A stretch of 35,893 nucleotides of DNA, taken from Kiritimatiellales bacterium. Lineage in GTDB: Bacteria; Verrucomicrobiota; Kiritimatiellia; Kiritimatiellales; Pontiellaceae. Positions 7,182 through 15,583 of the stretch are shown in pieces. The first letter of the stretch is position 1; every line of letters starts with the position of its first letter. The notes under the pieces were generated by a model. The model did not search any database and was not told where the DNA came from. It was given only the letters and a program-made list of their open reading frames with translations. The stretch lies in assembly GCA_003246265.1 (NCBI GenBank), contig QKAU01000023.1, positions 1 through 35,893 on the forward strand. The letters are read 5' to 3'. A program made the position numbers and the translations under genes.

Positions 7182-9455
7182 CTATTCGCCAGCGGCGGGC
7201 GCGAGGTTGCGCTCGACCAGGAAGGCTTCGATTTCACTGATGCGCCCCATGTCGAGCATCTGTTCGGCGATGCTCCGCGCATCCTCGAGCGTGATGGCCC
7301 CTACGAGGCGCTGGACCGTCGGCGCGTTGACGATGTCGATGCTGAAGTTCCGCAGGCCGATACCGAGCAGGAAGGGCAGCATGCGCGCATCGGCGGAAAG
7401 GTCGCCGCAGATCGAGACATCCTTGCCGTGGGTCTCGGCGGCGGCCACAATGCGGTGGATCGCGCGCAGGATCGCCGGGTGATGGGCAAGATAGAGGTTG
7501 GAGACCGCCTCGTTTGTCCGGTCGACCGCCAGCATGTACTGGATCAGGTCGTTCGATCCGATCGAGAGGAAGTCGGCCTCGAAGGCCAGCTCGTCGGCCA
7601 CCTCCACGGCCGAGGGCAGCTCCATCATGACGCCCAGCTTCGTCTTGCGGTTGAAGGGGATGCCGTCGCGGTCCAGCTCGTCCATGCATTCGTAGACAAT
7701 GTCGCGGGCGGCGATGAAGTCGTCGACCGACGAGATCAGGGGGAACATGATGCGCGAATGGCTGTCGGCCCCCGCGCGCAGGAAGGCGCGCAACTGCTGC
7801 GAAAAGATGTCGCGGTTGCGCAGCGAAAAGCGGATGGCGCGCATGCCGAGGAAGGGGTTGGCCTCGTTGACGTTGGAAAAGTAGGAGAGCATCTTGTCGC
7901 CGCCGATATCGAGCGTGCGGAAGGTGACGGGGCGCCCCTCCATCTGGTCGACGAGCTTGCGGTAGATGAAGAACTGCTCCTCCTCCGTGGGGAAGTCGTT
8001 GCGGACGATGAAGGGGAATTCGGAGCGGTACAGCCCGACCCCCTCGGCCTTGAACTGGCGGGCGGGCTGCAGGTCGCTCAGCAGGTTGATGTTCGCATAG
8101 ATCCGCACGCGCTCCCCGCACCGGGTAAGGGTCTTCTCCTTGACGTCCGACGCGTTGTGCAGGGCTTCCCAGGTGGCCTCCAGCTCGCGGTATTTGGCAT
8201 AGACCTCCTCGTCGGGATCGAGGTAGACGACCCCCTGCTCGGCATCCATGAGCAGCTCCTCGCCGTCGACGATGCCGTCGGCCAGGTCGCGGGCCACGGC
8301 GACCATCGGGATCCCAAGCGACCGGCAGATGATCGCGTTGTGCGAGGTCACGCCGCTGCTGACGATGAATCCTTCCACGTTTTCCGCGGAAAGCTTGAGG
8401 ATGTCCGAGGGCAGCAGTTCGTGGGCGATGATGATCTGCCCGCGGTAGTCGAACGCCCCCGACTCCTCGCCGAGGAGGTTGCGCACCAGGCGATTCCCCA
8501 AGTCTTTCACATCCAGCACCTTTTCGCGGATGAGCGGCATCTTGCTGGCGGAAAAGATCTCGACGTAGTCGTCGACCACCTTGGCGATCGCCTTCAGGGC
8601 GGGTTCCCCCTGTTCGATCAGGCGGCCGATCCGGCCGGTGAACTGGTCGTCCTCGAGGATCAGCTGGTGGGCGCTGAAGATCAGGACGGCCACGTCCGCC
8701 AGCGTTTCGCTGGTCTGGCGCTGGAGCGCGTCGATCTGCCGGGCGGTCACCTCGATGGCCGCCTTGAACTCCTCCAGGGAGTGGGGCGGCCGGCCCGGAT
8801 CGGGGAGCAGGCAGCTCTCGCTCTGCCCGGAGGAGAGGGTGAAGGCGCGGCCGCGGCCGATGCCGGGGCTGGCGGAGCGGCCGCGGAGGATGTGGATTTT
8901 CGCCTTCGGCGCGGTCGCCACCGCGGCGCGCGCCGCCTGCTCCCGGGCCTCGGTCAGCAGCTGCACGTTTTCGATCATGGTGGCGAGCTGGGCCGCGATG
9001 GCGCGCAAGGCCTTGGTGTCGTTCGCCGTAAAGCAGTTCATCTCCTTCGCCTGGACCACGAGCGCCCCGATGCGCCGCAGCCCGCGCAGGATCGGAACGG
9101 CGAGGAAGGCTTCGTACTCCTCCTCGTGGATGCCGGGGAAAAACTTGTAGGAGGGGTTTTTCGACGCCGTGCCGACGCAGATGGGCCGCAGCTCGCGCAC
9201 CGCGCGGCCGGTGATCCCCTCGCCCAGCTTGAGCTTGACGGAACCGACCGCCGCATCGCTCAGCCCCTGGGTGGCGCGCAGGGTGAGCTCCCTGCCCTCC
9301 TCGTCGTAGATGTAGATCGAGCAGACGTCGGCCTGCATGTGCTTCGCCACCGCCGTGACGACGTTCTTCAAGAGCTCCTTGCGGTCGCCGCCGCTCTCGG
9401 TGAGCGATATCAGTTCGGCGATGTCGCAGACCAGATCTACATTGCGCTTTCTCAT
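7182..9455 (-). CDS. ptsP: GAF-domain phosphoenolpyruvate-protein phosphotransferase (EI-Ntr)
   Basis: A 757-residue PtsP-type enzyme that autophosphorylates with PEP and passes the phosphate to an HPr-like (NPr) protein in the nitrogen-related PTS. An N-terminal GAF domain (about residues 15-165) is followed by the enzyme I fold. The phosphohistidine is His372 in SSGVTSHNAIICRS. PEP-binding motifs include FRTLDIGGDKML, SIGSNDLIQY and the catalytic-Cys region SICGDLSAD. The frame is open upstream to a GTG at 9548. I chose ATG 9455 because the GAF domain begins there and a good promoter lies at 9480-9508, downstream of that GTG. No HPr or EIIA-Ntr gene is visible. It is divergent from the E1/KASIII fusion gene. 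Confidence 0.93.
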   Translation of the reverse strand: MRKRNVDLVCDIAELISLTESGGDRKELLKNVVTAVAKHMQADVCSIYIYDEEGRELTLRATQGLSDAAVGSVKLKLGEGITGRAVRELRPICVGTASKNPSYKFFPGIHEEEYEAFLAVPILRGLRRIGALVVQAKEMNCFTANDTKALRAIAAQLATMIENVQLLTEAREQAARAAVATAPKAKIHILRGRSASPGIGRGRAFTLSSGQSESCLLPDPGRPPHSLEEFKAAIEVTARQIDALQRQTSETLADVAVLIFSAHQLILEDDQFTGRIGRLIEQGEPALKAIAKVVDDYVEIFSASKMPLIREKVLDVKDLGNRLVRNLLGEESGAFDYRGQIIIAHELLPSDILKLSAENVEGFIVSSGVTSHNAIICRSLGIPMVAVARDLADGIVDGEELLMDAEQGVVYLDPDEEVYAKYRELEATWEALHNASDVKEKTLTRCGERVRIYANINLLSDLQPARQFKAEGVGLYRSEFPFIVRNDFPTEEEQFFIYRKLVDQMEGRPVTFRTLDIGGDKMLSYFSNVNEANPFLGMRAIRFSLRNRDIFSQQLRAFLRAGADSHSRIMFPLISSVDDFIAARDIVYECMDELDRDGIPFNRKTKLGVMMELPSAVEVADELAFEADFLSIGSNDLIQYMLAVDRTNEAVSNLYLAHHPAILRAIHRIVAAAETHGKDVSICGDLSADARMLPFLLGIGLRNFSIDIVNAPTVQRLVGAITLEDARSIAEQMLDMGRISEIEAFLVERNLAPAAGE

Positions 9456-9479
9456 AGGGCACCCACTTGGACGGAACAC

Positions 9480-9508
9480 AGAATATCGGGTCGTCCGCCC
9501 CGTGTCAA
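9480..9508 (-). promoter_or_regulatory. sigma70-type promoter for ptsP
   Basis: On the minus strand, TTGACA (9508-9503, a perfect -35) is followed after exactly 17 bases by TATTCT (9485-9480). Predicted initiation near 9473 leaves a short leader of about 18 bases to the ATG at 9455 and rules against the upstream GTG as start. Confidence 0.65.
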
Positions 9509-9591
9509 AAGCGGGAGATAATACAATTTCCGCGTAGACCTCCCCCACGGGCTCCCCTACTATTTATCCCCAATCCAATAGCGGGAACACG

Positions 9592-12500
9592 ATGAACCCA
9601 CCCTCCGCAGAACAACTGCTCGACCTCTACCGCCCCATGATCGCCTCGCGCTATACCGACCGCCTCCAGGCGGCGGCCGCGCAGCGCGGCGAAGTCTTCT
9701 TCTACATCCCCTCCTCCGGCCACGAGGCGAGCGCGGCCCTGGCCCCCCACCTCGGGCCGGCCGACTGGCTCCACCTGCACTATCGCGACCGCGCCCTGGC
9801 CTACGCCCGCGGCGTCTCCTGCGAAACCGTCTTCCACGGCCTCTTCAGCAAGCAGGAGTCCAACTCGGCCGGCCGCCGCATGCCCGCCTTCCCCTGCGAC
9901 CCGAAGCTCAATATCCTGAGCACCCCGACCCTGGTCGGCAGCAACGTGCTCCAGGCCGTCGGCGTCGCCTCCGCGGTCGCGGACCAGCCCGGAAAACCCG
10001 TCGTGCTCGTCTCGGTCGGCGACGGCGCCACCCAGCAGGGCGACTTCTACGAAGCCGTCGCCGAGGCTGTTCGCGCCAACCTGCCGGTGCTCTTCCTGAT
10101 CGAGGACAACCGTTTCGCCCTCTCCACCCTCACCAAGGGCAATACCTTCTATTCGCTCCCCGGCGGCGACGCCGAGAGCTTCTACGGCCTGCCGATCCAC
10201 CGCGTCGACGGCTCGGATGCCGCCGCCACCTACGCCGTTTTCGGCGCAGTGGTCGAGCAGCTGCGCGCCACGCGCGGACCGCAGATCGTGGTATTCCAGG
10301 TCGAGCGCCTGGAAAGCCACACCAATGCCGACGACCAGAGCGTCTACCGCACCGAGGCCGAACTGCGGCAGGCCATGGAGAACGCCGACCCCTGCGTGCG
10401 GCTACGCGCGCGGCTCCTCGGCGAAGGCATTGCCGAAGAACAACTCAAGGCGATCGAAGACGCGGTGAAGGAGCAGGTCGACGCCGCCTTCCACACCGCC
10501 CGCAAGGGCACCGCGCCCAAACCCGAATTCGGCGCCAAGCGCCCCCTGCCCGCCCCGCGCGAGGAATACCTCGGCACGGCGGAGAACCGTACGCTCAGCA
10601 TGCTCGAAGCAATGCGCGAAACCCTCAAGGCCCGGCTGGCCCGCGATCCCGGAACCACCCTGCTCGGGCAGGACATCGAGGATCCCAAGGGCGACGTCTT
10701 CGGCCTGACGCGCGGCCTGAGCAAGGCCTTCCCGCAGCAGGTGCACAACGCCGCGCTGGCGGAAAACACCATCCTGGGCGTTGCCACCGGCCGCGCCCTG
10801 GCGGGCGGCCATCCCGTGGCCTTCATGCAGTTCGCCGACTTCCTGCCGGTGGCCTACAACCACATCCTGTCCGAAATCGGCGCGATGCATTGGCGCACCA
10901 ACGGCCAATGGGAGGCCCCGGTGCTGGTGATGTCGATCGCGGGCGGCTACCGCCCCGGTCTCGGTCCCTACCACGCCCAGACGATGGAGTCGATCTGCGC
11001 CCATGTTCCGGGCGTCGATGTCTTCATGCCCTCCACCGCGGCCGATGCCGCCGGCCTGCTCAACGCCATCGCCGAATCGGGTCGCCCGTCGGTCTTCCTT
11101 TTCCCCAAGAACCTGATCAACGACCGCTCCAACACCACCTCCGCCGATGTGGCAAGGCAGTATGTCCCGATCGGCAAGGCGCGCGTCGCGCGGGCGGGGC
11201 AGGAGATCACGATCGTGGGCTGGGGCGGCGCCATGCCGGTCTGTGAACGCACCGCCGAAGCGCTGGCCGAAATCGGAATCAATGCCGAAGTGATCGACCT
11301 GCGCACCATTTTCCCGTGGGACGAAGCCACCGTCCTCGCCTCCGCGCAGAAGACCGGCCGCCTTGTGATCGTCCACGAGGACAACCAGACCGCGGGCATG
11401 GGCGGCGAGATCGCCGCCACGGTCGTGGAAAAGGCGGAGGCCCCGGTGCGGATCGCACGCGTCGTGCGGCCCGACACCTACATCCCCTACGACTTCGCCT
11501 GCCAGATCGAAATCCTCCCCTCCTTCAGGCGCACGCTCGAAAAATGCTGCGAACTGCTCGACGTCGACCTCCATTGGGAAAAGCCGGTGGAGGAAGAGGC
11601 CGGGATCGTGACGGTCAAGGCGATCGGCTCCAGCCCCTCCGACCAGACCATTACCGTCGCCTCCCTGCCGGTCAAGGCGGGCGACGCCATCGCGGAGGGC
11701 GACCTGATCGCCGCCGTGGAGGCCGACAAGGCCTCGATGGACATCTCCGCGCCGGTCGGGGGGACGATCGCCGAGGTGCTGGTCGAGGAGGGCGATGTCC
11801 TCTCGGTCGGCACGCCGATGGTCAGGATCGCCTCGAGCGAGGCGGCGCAGCTCAAGCCGGTCACCAGGGAGGATCCGGGCACGCCGATCATGGAACGCCG
11901 CCGCGCGACCGTGGCGGTCGCGGCCCCGAAAGCCGCAGGCCCCAAGCCGCCGGCCACGATCTACATCTCCACCATCACCACCGTGCTGGGCTCGCGGCAT
12001 ATCACGAACGACGAGCTGCTGCAGGGCCACGGCGAATGGGATTCGGAGGCGATCCGCAAGCGGACCGGCATCGAAAACCGCTACTGGATCGACGGCGACG
12101 AAAACGTCCTCTCGCTGGCCGTCAAGGCCACGCGCGACCTGCTCGACAGGGAGAACCTGCGGATTTCGGACATCGGCGCGATCATCTGCTCCACCGGTAC
12201 GCCAATGGCCATGACCCCCTCGCTCGCCTGCCAGGTGCTCCACGCGCTGAGCCCCGAGAAGGGCGAGGTGCTGATGCAGGCGCACGATGTCAACGCCGCC
12301 TGCTCGGGCTACATGTATGCCATGCAGTCGGCCTTCGACTTCCTCACCAACGCCCCCGACAAGAAGGTGGTCGTCATTACCGCCGAAACCCTGTCGCCGA
12401 TGGTCAACCACAACGACCAGAAAACCCTGGCGCTCTTCGGCGATGCCGCCACGGCCTCGCTGGTCAGCTGCGAAATGCGGCCCGGCAACATCGGCGTCAG

Positions 12501-12918
12501 GCTCAACCGCCCCGTCCTTTCCGCCACCGGCGTCGAACCCAAGGTGCTCTACGTCCCCAACATGGGCAGCGGCGAGGTGATCGAAATGGAGGGGCTGACG
12601 GTCTTCAAGCTGGCGGTGCGCAAGATGATCGACATGCTCGACGACGCCTGCCGCGAACGGGGCATTACCGTCGAAGACCTCGCCTACATCGTGCCGCACC
12701 AGGCCAACGAGCGCATCATCGAGGCGATCCGCAAGACGATCCACTGCCCGCCGGCAAAGATGTTCAACCACATCCGCCTGTATGGGAACACCTCGTCGAA
12801 CACCATCCCGATCGCGCTCGCCGAGCTGGTCCCGACCGTGAAGGCCGACACCCTCATCGGCCTCACCGCCTTCGGCGGCGGCTTCACCTTCGGCGCCGCC
12901 GTCATCGAGAAGGTGTGA
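9592..12918 (+). CDS. Four-domain fusion: 2-oxoacid dehydrogenase E1 alpha + E1 beta + lipoyl domain + FabH-type ketosynthase III
   Basis: One uninterrupted 1108-residue chain. Residues 1-310 form E1 alpha, with the ThDP motif GDG at 143-145 through Asn173 and a branched-chain-type signature at 239-253 (RLESHTNADDQSVYR). Residues 330-660 form E1 beta (ENTILGVATGRALAGG, GPYHAQTMESICAHVPG). Residues 670-748 form a lipoyl domain with the modifiable Lys713 in EADKASMD. After a Pro/Ala-rich linker (750-788), residues 789-1108 form a complete KAS III with Cys904, His1036 and Asn1066, spaced 132 and 30 apart exactly as in E. coli FabH, and GGGFTFGA at the end. No E2 acyltransferase or E3-binding domain is present. 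It probably decarboxylates branched 2-oxoacids and primes branched-chain fatty acids; direct acyl transfer from lipoyl to Cys904 is my hypothesis. The ribosome site is weak (GGGAAC). Confidence 0.93.
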   Translation: MNPPSAEQLLDLYRPMIASRYTDRLQAAAAQRGEVFFYIPSSGHEASAALAPHLGPADWLHLHYRDRALAYARGVSCETVFHGLFSKQESNSAGRRMPAFPCDPKLNILSTPTLVGSNVLQAVGVASAVADQPGKPVVLVSVGDGATQQGDFYEAVAEAVRANLPVLFLIEDNRFALSTLTKGNTFYSLPGGDAESFYGLPIHRVDGSDAAATYAVFGAVVEQLRATRGPQIVVFQVERLESHTNADDQSVYRTEAELRQAMENADPCVRLRARLLGEGIAEEQLKAIEDAVKEQVDAAFHTARKGTAPKPEFGAKRPLPAPREEYLGTAENRTLSMLEAMRETLKARLARDPGTTLLGQDIEDPKGDVFGLTRGLSKAFPQQVHNAALAENTILGVATGRALAGGHPVAFMQFADFLPVAYNHILSEIGAMHWRTNGQWEAPVLVMSIAGGYRPGLGPYHAQTMESICAHVPGVDVFMPSTAADAAGLLNAIAESGRPSVFLFPKNLINDRSNTTSADVARQYVPIGKARVARAGQEITIVGWGGAMPVCERTAEALAEIGINAEVIDLRTIFPWDEATVLASAQKTGRLVIVHEDNQTAGMGGEIAATVVEKAEAPVRIARVVRPDTYIPYDFACQIEILPSFRRTLEKCCELLDVDLHWEKPVEEEAGIVTVKAIGSSPSDQTITVASLPVKAGDAIAEGDLIAAVEADKASMDISAPVGGTIAEVLVEEGDVLSVGTPMVRIASSEAAQLKPVTREDPGTPIMERRRATVAVAAPKAAGPKPPATIYISTITTVLGSRHITNDELLQGHGEWDSEAIRKRTGIENRYWIDGDENVLSLAVKATRDLLDRENLRISDIGAIICSTGTPMAMTPSLACQVLHALSPEKGEVLMQAHDVNAACSGYMYAMQSAFDFLTNAPDKKVVVITAETLSPMVNHNDQKTLALFGDAATASLVSCEMRPGNIGVRLNRPVLSATGVEPKVLYVPNMGSGEVIEMEGLTVFKLAVRKMIDMLDDACRERGITVEDLAYIVPHQANERIIEAIRKTIHCPPAKMFNHIRLYGNTSSNTIPIALAELVPTVKADTLIGLTAFGGGFTFGAAVIEKV

Positions 12919-13007
12919 GCCCGCGACGCGCCGGGATTCGGGACTGCCGCACAAGATGATTCCAGGAATCGTGCCCCAACAGCGCGTTTCGGCCCGCGGC
13001 CAAGGCC

Positions 13008-13244
13008 CTATGGTGCGGCTTCCTTCTCCAGCCCGAAGACATAGGCCTGCTTCTTCATGAACAGCTGCAACCGGAACTCATACCCGCTTAAATCCATCTT
13101 TGGCATTCGCTTTTTCATTTCGCGGGCCTGTTCCAGCGCCTGGGCCTGTGTCTTTACAGCCTGGGGGAACAACCCCTTCCGCGCATAGGCGCAGGCGAGC
13201 GTGTCCAGCGTGCTGAAATGCTCATGGTTCGCGTTGGCCAGCAA
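13008..13244 (-). pseudogene. Remnant of a TPR-repeat protein
   Basis: A 78-codon open stretch that could only start at TTG. It encodes the end of a tetratricopeptide array (HFSTLDTLACAYARKGLF, then QAVKTQAQALEQAR), normally the C-terminus of a long TPR protein. Bases 13245-13339 upstream show no coding continuation, ribosome site or signal sequence, so the gene appears 5'-truncated. A functional small protein cannot be excluded. Confidence 0.5.
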
Positions 13245-13339
13245 TCCTTCCCCGCAAACCTGAATCCCTCAGACCCCATTCGTAGCCACAATATCCGGCA
13301 TTCGCCTGCATTTTTATAAGGGCCCTTGCCCATGAGATC

Positions 13340-14089
13340 CTACCACGCAGCTGGATCAATGGGAGGCAGCTTCAATTCCGGCAACTCGACCGCGAGGGGG
13401 GCCGGGGGCGCATCGGTCCATTCGACCTTGTCCCTGAGCCAGGAAGGGAGGCACACATCCCGCGCCAGCGGTTCGCTTTCCAATGCCGGACCGCTCACCT
13501 TGAACCAGACGCCCATCTCCTTGACTTCCGACTGCTTGACCTTGTTCGTGATGGGCGGGCCGGATTCGATCCGAACAGATTCTTGGGCATAGGTGCGCTC
13601 CAGCATCACCTTTTCCGTTTTCTTGTCCACCCTTCCATGGGGCGGAACTTGATCGATCAATACGAATCCGTGAACCCGCCGCACGCTGTCCTCGCCCCCC
13701 CTGAGTTGCTTCACCTCGATGAAGATGCAATACTTGATCTTCAGGCCCCGGATGGGCAGGTCGGTCCGGTTCTCCAGCGTCAAGGTGTAGTGCAGCTCCT
13801 GCCCGTTCCTCACCTCGTCGGCGGTGATCCGCAGATTCCGGTCCGACAGGAAGAGCCGGGCGACGCGCCACGCCCTGACGTACGCCCGGTCCTCGGCGGA
13901 GAAGACATCGGGTTGCACCCACGCCTTCTGTCCGTTGCGGCGTTCCACCTCGATCGATCCGTCGGGCTTCGAATCGACGATCCGCGCCTCGATCGTCCGC
14001 CCCTGCAGGTCGGTAAAGACCCGGTATGCCTCCTCGCCCCGGCTCCACGCCGCCAGCGCAACAAAACAAGCCATCAACAACCTTTTCAC
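13340..14089 (-). CDS. Exported SHD1-domain protein (first of a paralogous pair)
   Basis: A 249-residue protein with a signal peptide (VKRLLMACFVALAAW). Residues 22-75 form an SLA1-homology-1-like domain (YRVFTDLQGRTIEARI, then WVQPDVFSAEDRAYVRAW), a module frequent in exported proteins of planctomycetes and verrucomicrobia. The rest is a beta-rich region of unknown function (LHYTLTLENRTDLPIRGLKI). The GTG start at 14089 has GGAGGGG just upstream; the frame continues upstream, but into the neighbouring gene. It follows its paralogue by 10 bases, so the two are probably co-transcribed. The biochemical role is unknown. Confidence 0.75.
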   Translation of the reverse strand: MKRLLMACFVALAAWSRGEEAYRVFTDLQGRTIEARIVDSKPDGSIEVERRNGQKAWVQPDVFSAEDRAYVRAWRVARLFLSDRNLRITADEVRNGQELHYTLTLENRTDLPIRGLKIKYCIFIEVKQLRGGEDSVRRVHGFVLIDQVPPHGRVDKKTEKVMLERTYAQESVRIESGPPITNKVKQSEVKEMGVWFKVSGPALESEPLARDVCLPSWLRDKVEWTDAPPAPLAVELPELKLPPIDPAAW

Positions 14090-14099
14090 AACCCCTCCA

Positions 14100-14936
14100 T
14101 TACCGCGGGTCCGGTCGCCACGGATGCTCCATCTTCTCTGCAAGATCCTTCGGATAGGCATAGAGCTTCGTCGCCACCCCGCCCGATGGGAGCGGAACGG
14201 ACAGGTGGACGATGATGCCAATGGCCTCCTCGTCGACCTGCCTGAGCTTGGAGGTTCTTTTCTGCCCTATGGTGGCGGCCACATCCTCGCCCTTCGCCTC
14301 CACGCCCTCCCGCAGGCGGATGGAGGAGGTCACGATATCGCTGCACCCCTTCCATTCGATCTCCGCCACGTCGTAGGATCCATCCGTGGTCAAAACCGAT
14401 TCCTCGTCCCGAAGCTTCTTCGTGGAAATCCCATACCATCCCGAAATGCTGCCGTTGCTGCGGTATTCCGATTCCACCTCCTTCAACTTGTACTCGCGAC
14501 GGTGGTAGATGCGGTACTCGACCTTGATCCGGCAAAGGGTATCGCGGTTGCGGTTCTCAAGGTGGATGGCATAGGCAATGTCGTCGTAGTCCATGCCGGG
14601 ATAATGCGATTGCCAACCCTCGAGATCGCCATGGTACCGGTCCGATGCAACCACCTTCTTCTCAATCCCCACGACCAGGTTCTTCTCCGAAAGCATGACC
14701 GTCGAGAGGTACCACTCCCGGATGAACGCCTGGTCCTCCCCGGAAAAGATGGTTATGGGCGCCTGCTTCAGGGTTCCGTTTACCAGCTGCACCTTGACCG
14801 TGCCCGAAAGCGGATCGAACGCCAGCAGCCTGGCCTCCAGCGCCCTGCCCTGCTGGTCCGTGAACGCCCGCATGTCCCCCGCGCCCATGCAGTTCATGGC
14901 CAGCAAGACCAGCCACCCCGCCAACATCCTTTTCAT
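14100..14936 (-). CDS. Exported SHD1-domain protein (second of a paralogous pair)
   Basis: A 278-residue protein with a signal peptide (MKRMLAGWLVLLAMNCMGAG) and the same order of parts as the downstream gene: an SHD1-like domain (MRAFTDQQGRALEARLLA, then IFSGEDQAFIREWYLS), then a beta-rich region with a shared pattern of strand, ENR, and a basic strand (YAIHLENRNRDTLCRIKVEY). The resemblance indicates tandem duplication followed by strong divergence. The ATG at 14936 is preceded by a G-rich ribosome site. The 263-base gap upstream (14937-15199) is AT-rich and probably carries divergent promoters, though no clear -35/-10 pair was found. Function unknown. Confidence 0.75.
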   Translation of the reverse strand: MKRMLAGWLVLLAMNCMGAGDMRAFTDQQGRALEARLLAFDPLSGTVKVQLVNGTLKQAPITIFSGEDQAFIREWYLSTVMLSEKNLVVGIEKKVVASDRYHGDLEGWQSHYPGMDYDDIAYAIHLENRNRDTLCRIKVEYRIYHRREYKLKEVESEYRSNGSISGWYGISTKKLRDEESVLTTDGSYDVAEIEWKGCSDIVTSSIRLREGVEAKGEDVAATIGQKRTSKLRQVDEEAIGIIVHLSVPLPSGGVATKLYAYPKDLAEKMEHPWRPDPR

Positions 14937-15199
14937 GCCTGCCCCCATGTTAGCCAGCCCTGTCCCCGGCCATGATTCAAAATTCTTTCGCATTTGCGAT
15001 TCCGATTCAAGCCCTTCGCCATCTACCGCATTAATTGCACGGAATTCACCGAAGCCCTTCTTCCAACCGCCCGCCCACCTCTTTCCAATAGCAAATATTA
15101 CTAATAATATTTTCCGTTATGGTTTTTTCATCACGTCTCTTTTGTCTACTTATTTGCGCGGGTCGCAATGGAGCGGTCCATCAACCCAGGAGACGTACC

Positions 15200-15481
15200 A
15201 TGAAGAAGAGAACCCTGCTGAAGGGCCTGCTGGCTGCGACGCTGGTTTGCGCAACAGGGGCGTTCGCCCAGGAAGCGGCGGCGGTGAAAGGCAACCCGGA
15301 CAGCAAGATCTACCACCTGCCGGCCTGCCAGCACTACGCCGCCAAGGGATCCACCGTCGCGTTCAAGTCCGAAGAGGAGGCGAAGCAGGCGGGCTACAAG
15401 CCCTGCAGGCAGTGCGGCAAGGCGCAAGGCGAGAAGGGGACCGGGAAAAAAGCGGACAAGAAGGCCGCATCCGGCGAGTAG
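15200..15481 (+). CDS. Small secreted Cys/His protein with Ada-type (sunset-like) metal-binding motif
   Basis: A 93-residue protein with a clear signal peptide (MKKRTLLKGLLAATLVCATGAFA), then one compact domain. SKIYHLPACQHY, FKSEEEAKQAGYKPC and CRQCGK match the pattern of Ada-like zinc-binding or sunset domains: a Cys near the YH motif and a CxxC at the end. A Lys-rich tail (GKKADKKAA) follows. AGGAGA at 15188-15193 sets the ATG at 15200. A strong terminator follows, so it is a single-gene unit. Such domains often accompany surface or DNA-binding nuclease proteins; alone and exported, its role is unknown. Confidence 0.7.
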   Translation: MKKRTLLKGLLAATLVCATGAFAQEAAAVKGNPDSKIYHLPACQHYAAKGSTVAFKSEEEAKQAGYKPCRQCGKAQGEKGTGKKADKKAASGE

Positions 15482-15503
15482 CCCATCGTTCCTCCGACGC
15501 TGC

Positions 15504-15538
15504 AAGCCCCGGTCCACATGGGCCGGGGCTTTTCCTTC
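15504..15538 (+). terminator. Intrinsic terminator after the small secreted protein gene
   Basis: AAGCCCCGGTCC (15504-15515) pairs with GGGCCGGGGCTT (15520-15531) around an ACAT loop, with one wobble pair, and TTCCTTC follows. It sits 22 bases past the stop codon. Confidence 0.85.
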
Positions 15539-15583
15539 TATCGATGCTTGAGATCCAGGGACCGGGCAGTCTTCGCGCCGCGT

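Noticed and set aside
7140-9521. A 793-codon plus-strand frame opposite ptsP
   Set aside because: Ptsp on the other strand has intact catalytic motifs over its full length. The antisense frame has only composition-driven openness.
10402-12954. An 850-codon minus-strand frame opposite the E1/KASIII fusion
   Set aside because: The antisense product is rich in Arg, Gly, Asp and His without domains, while the plus strand carries several complete active sites.
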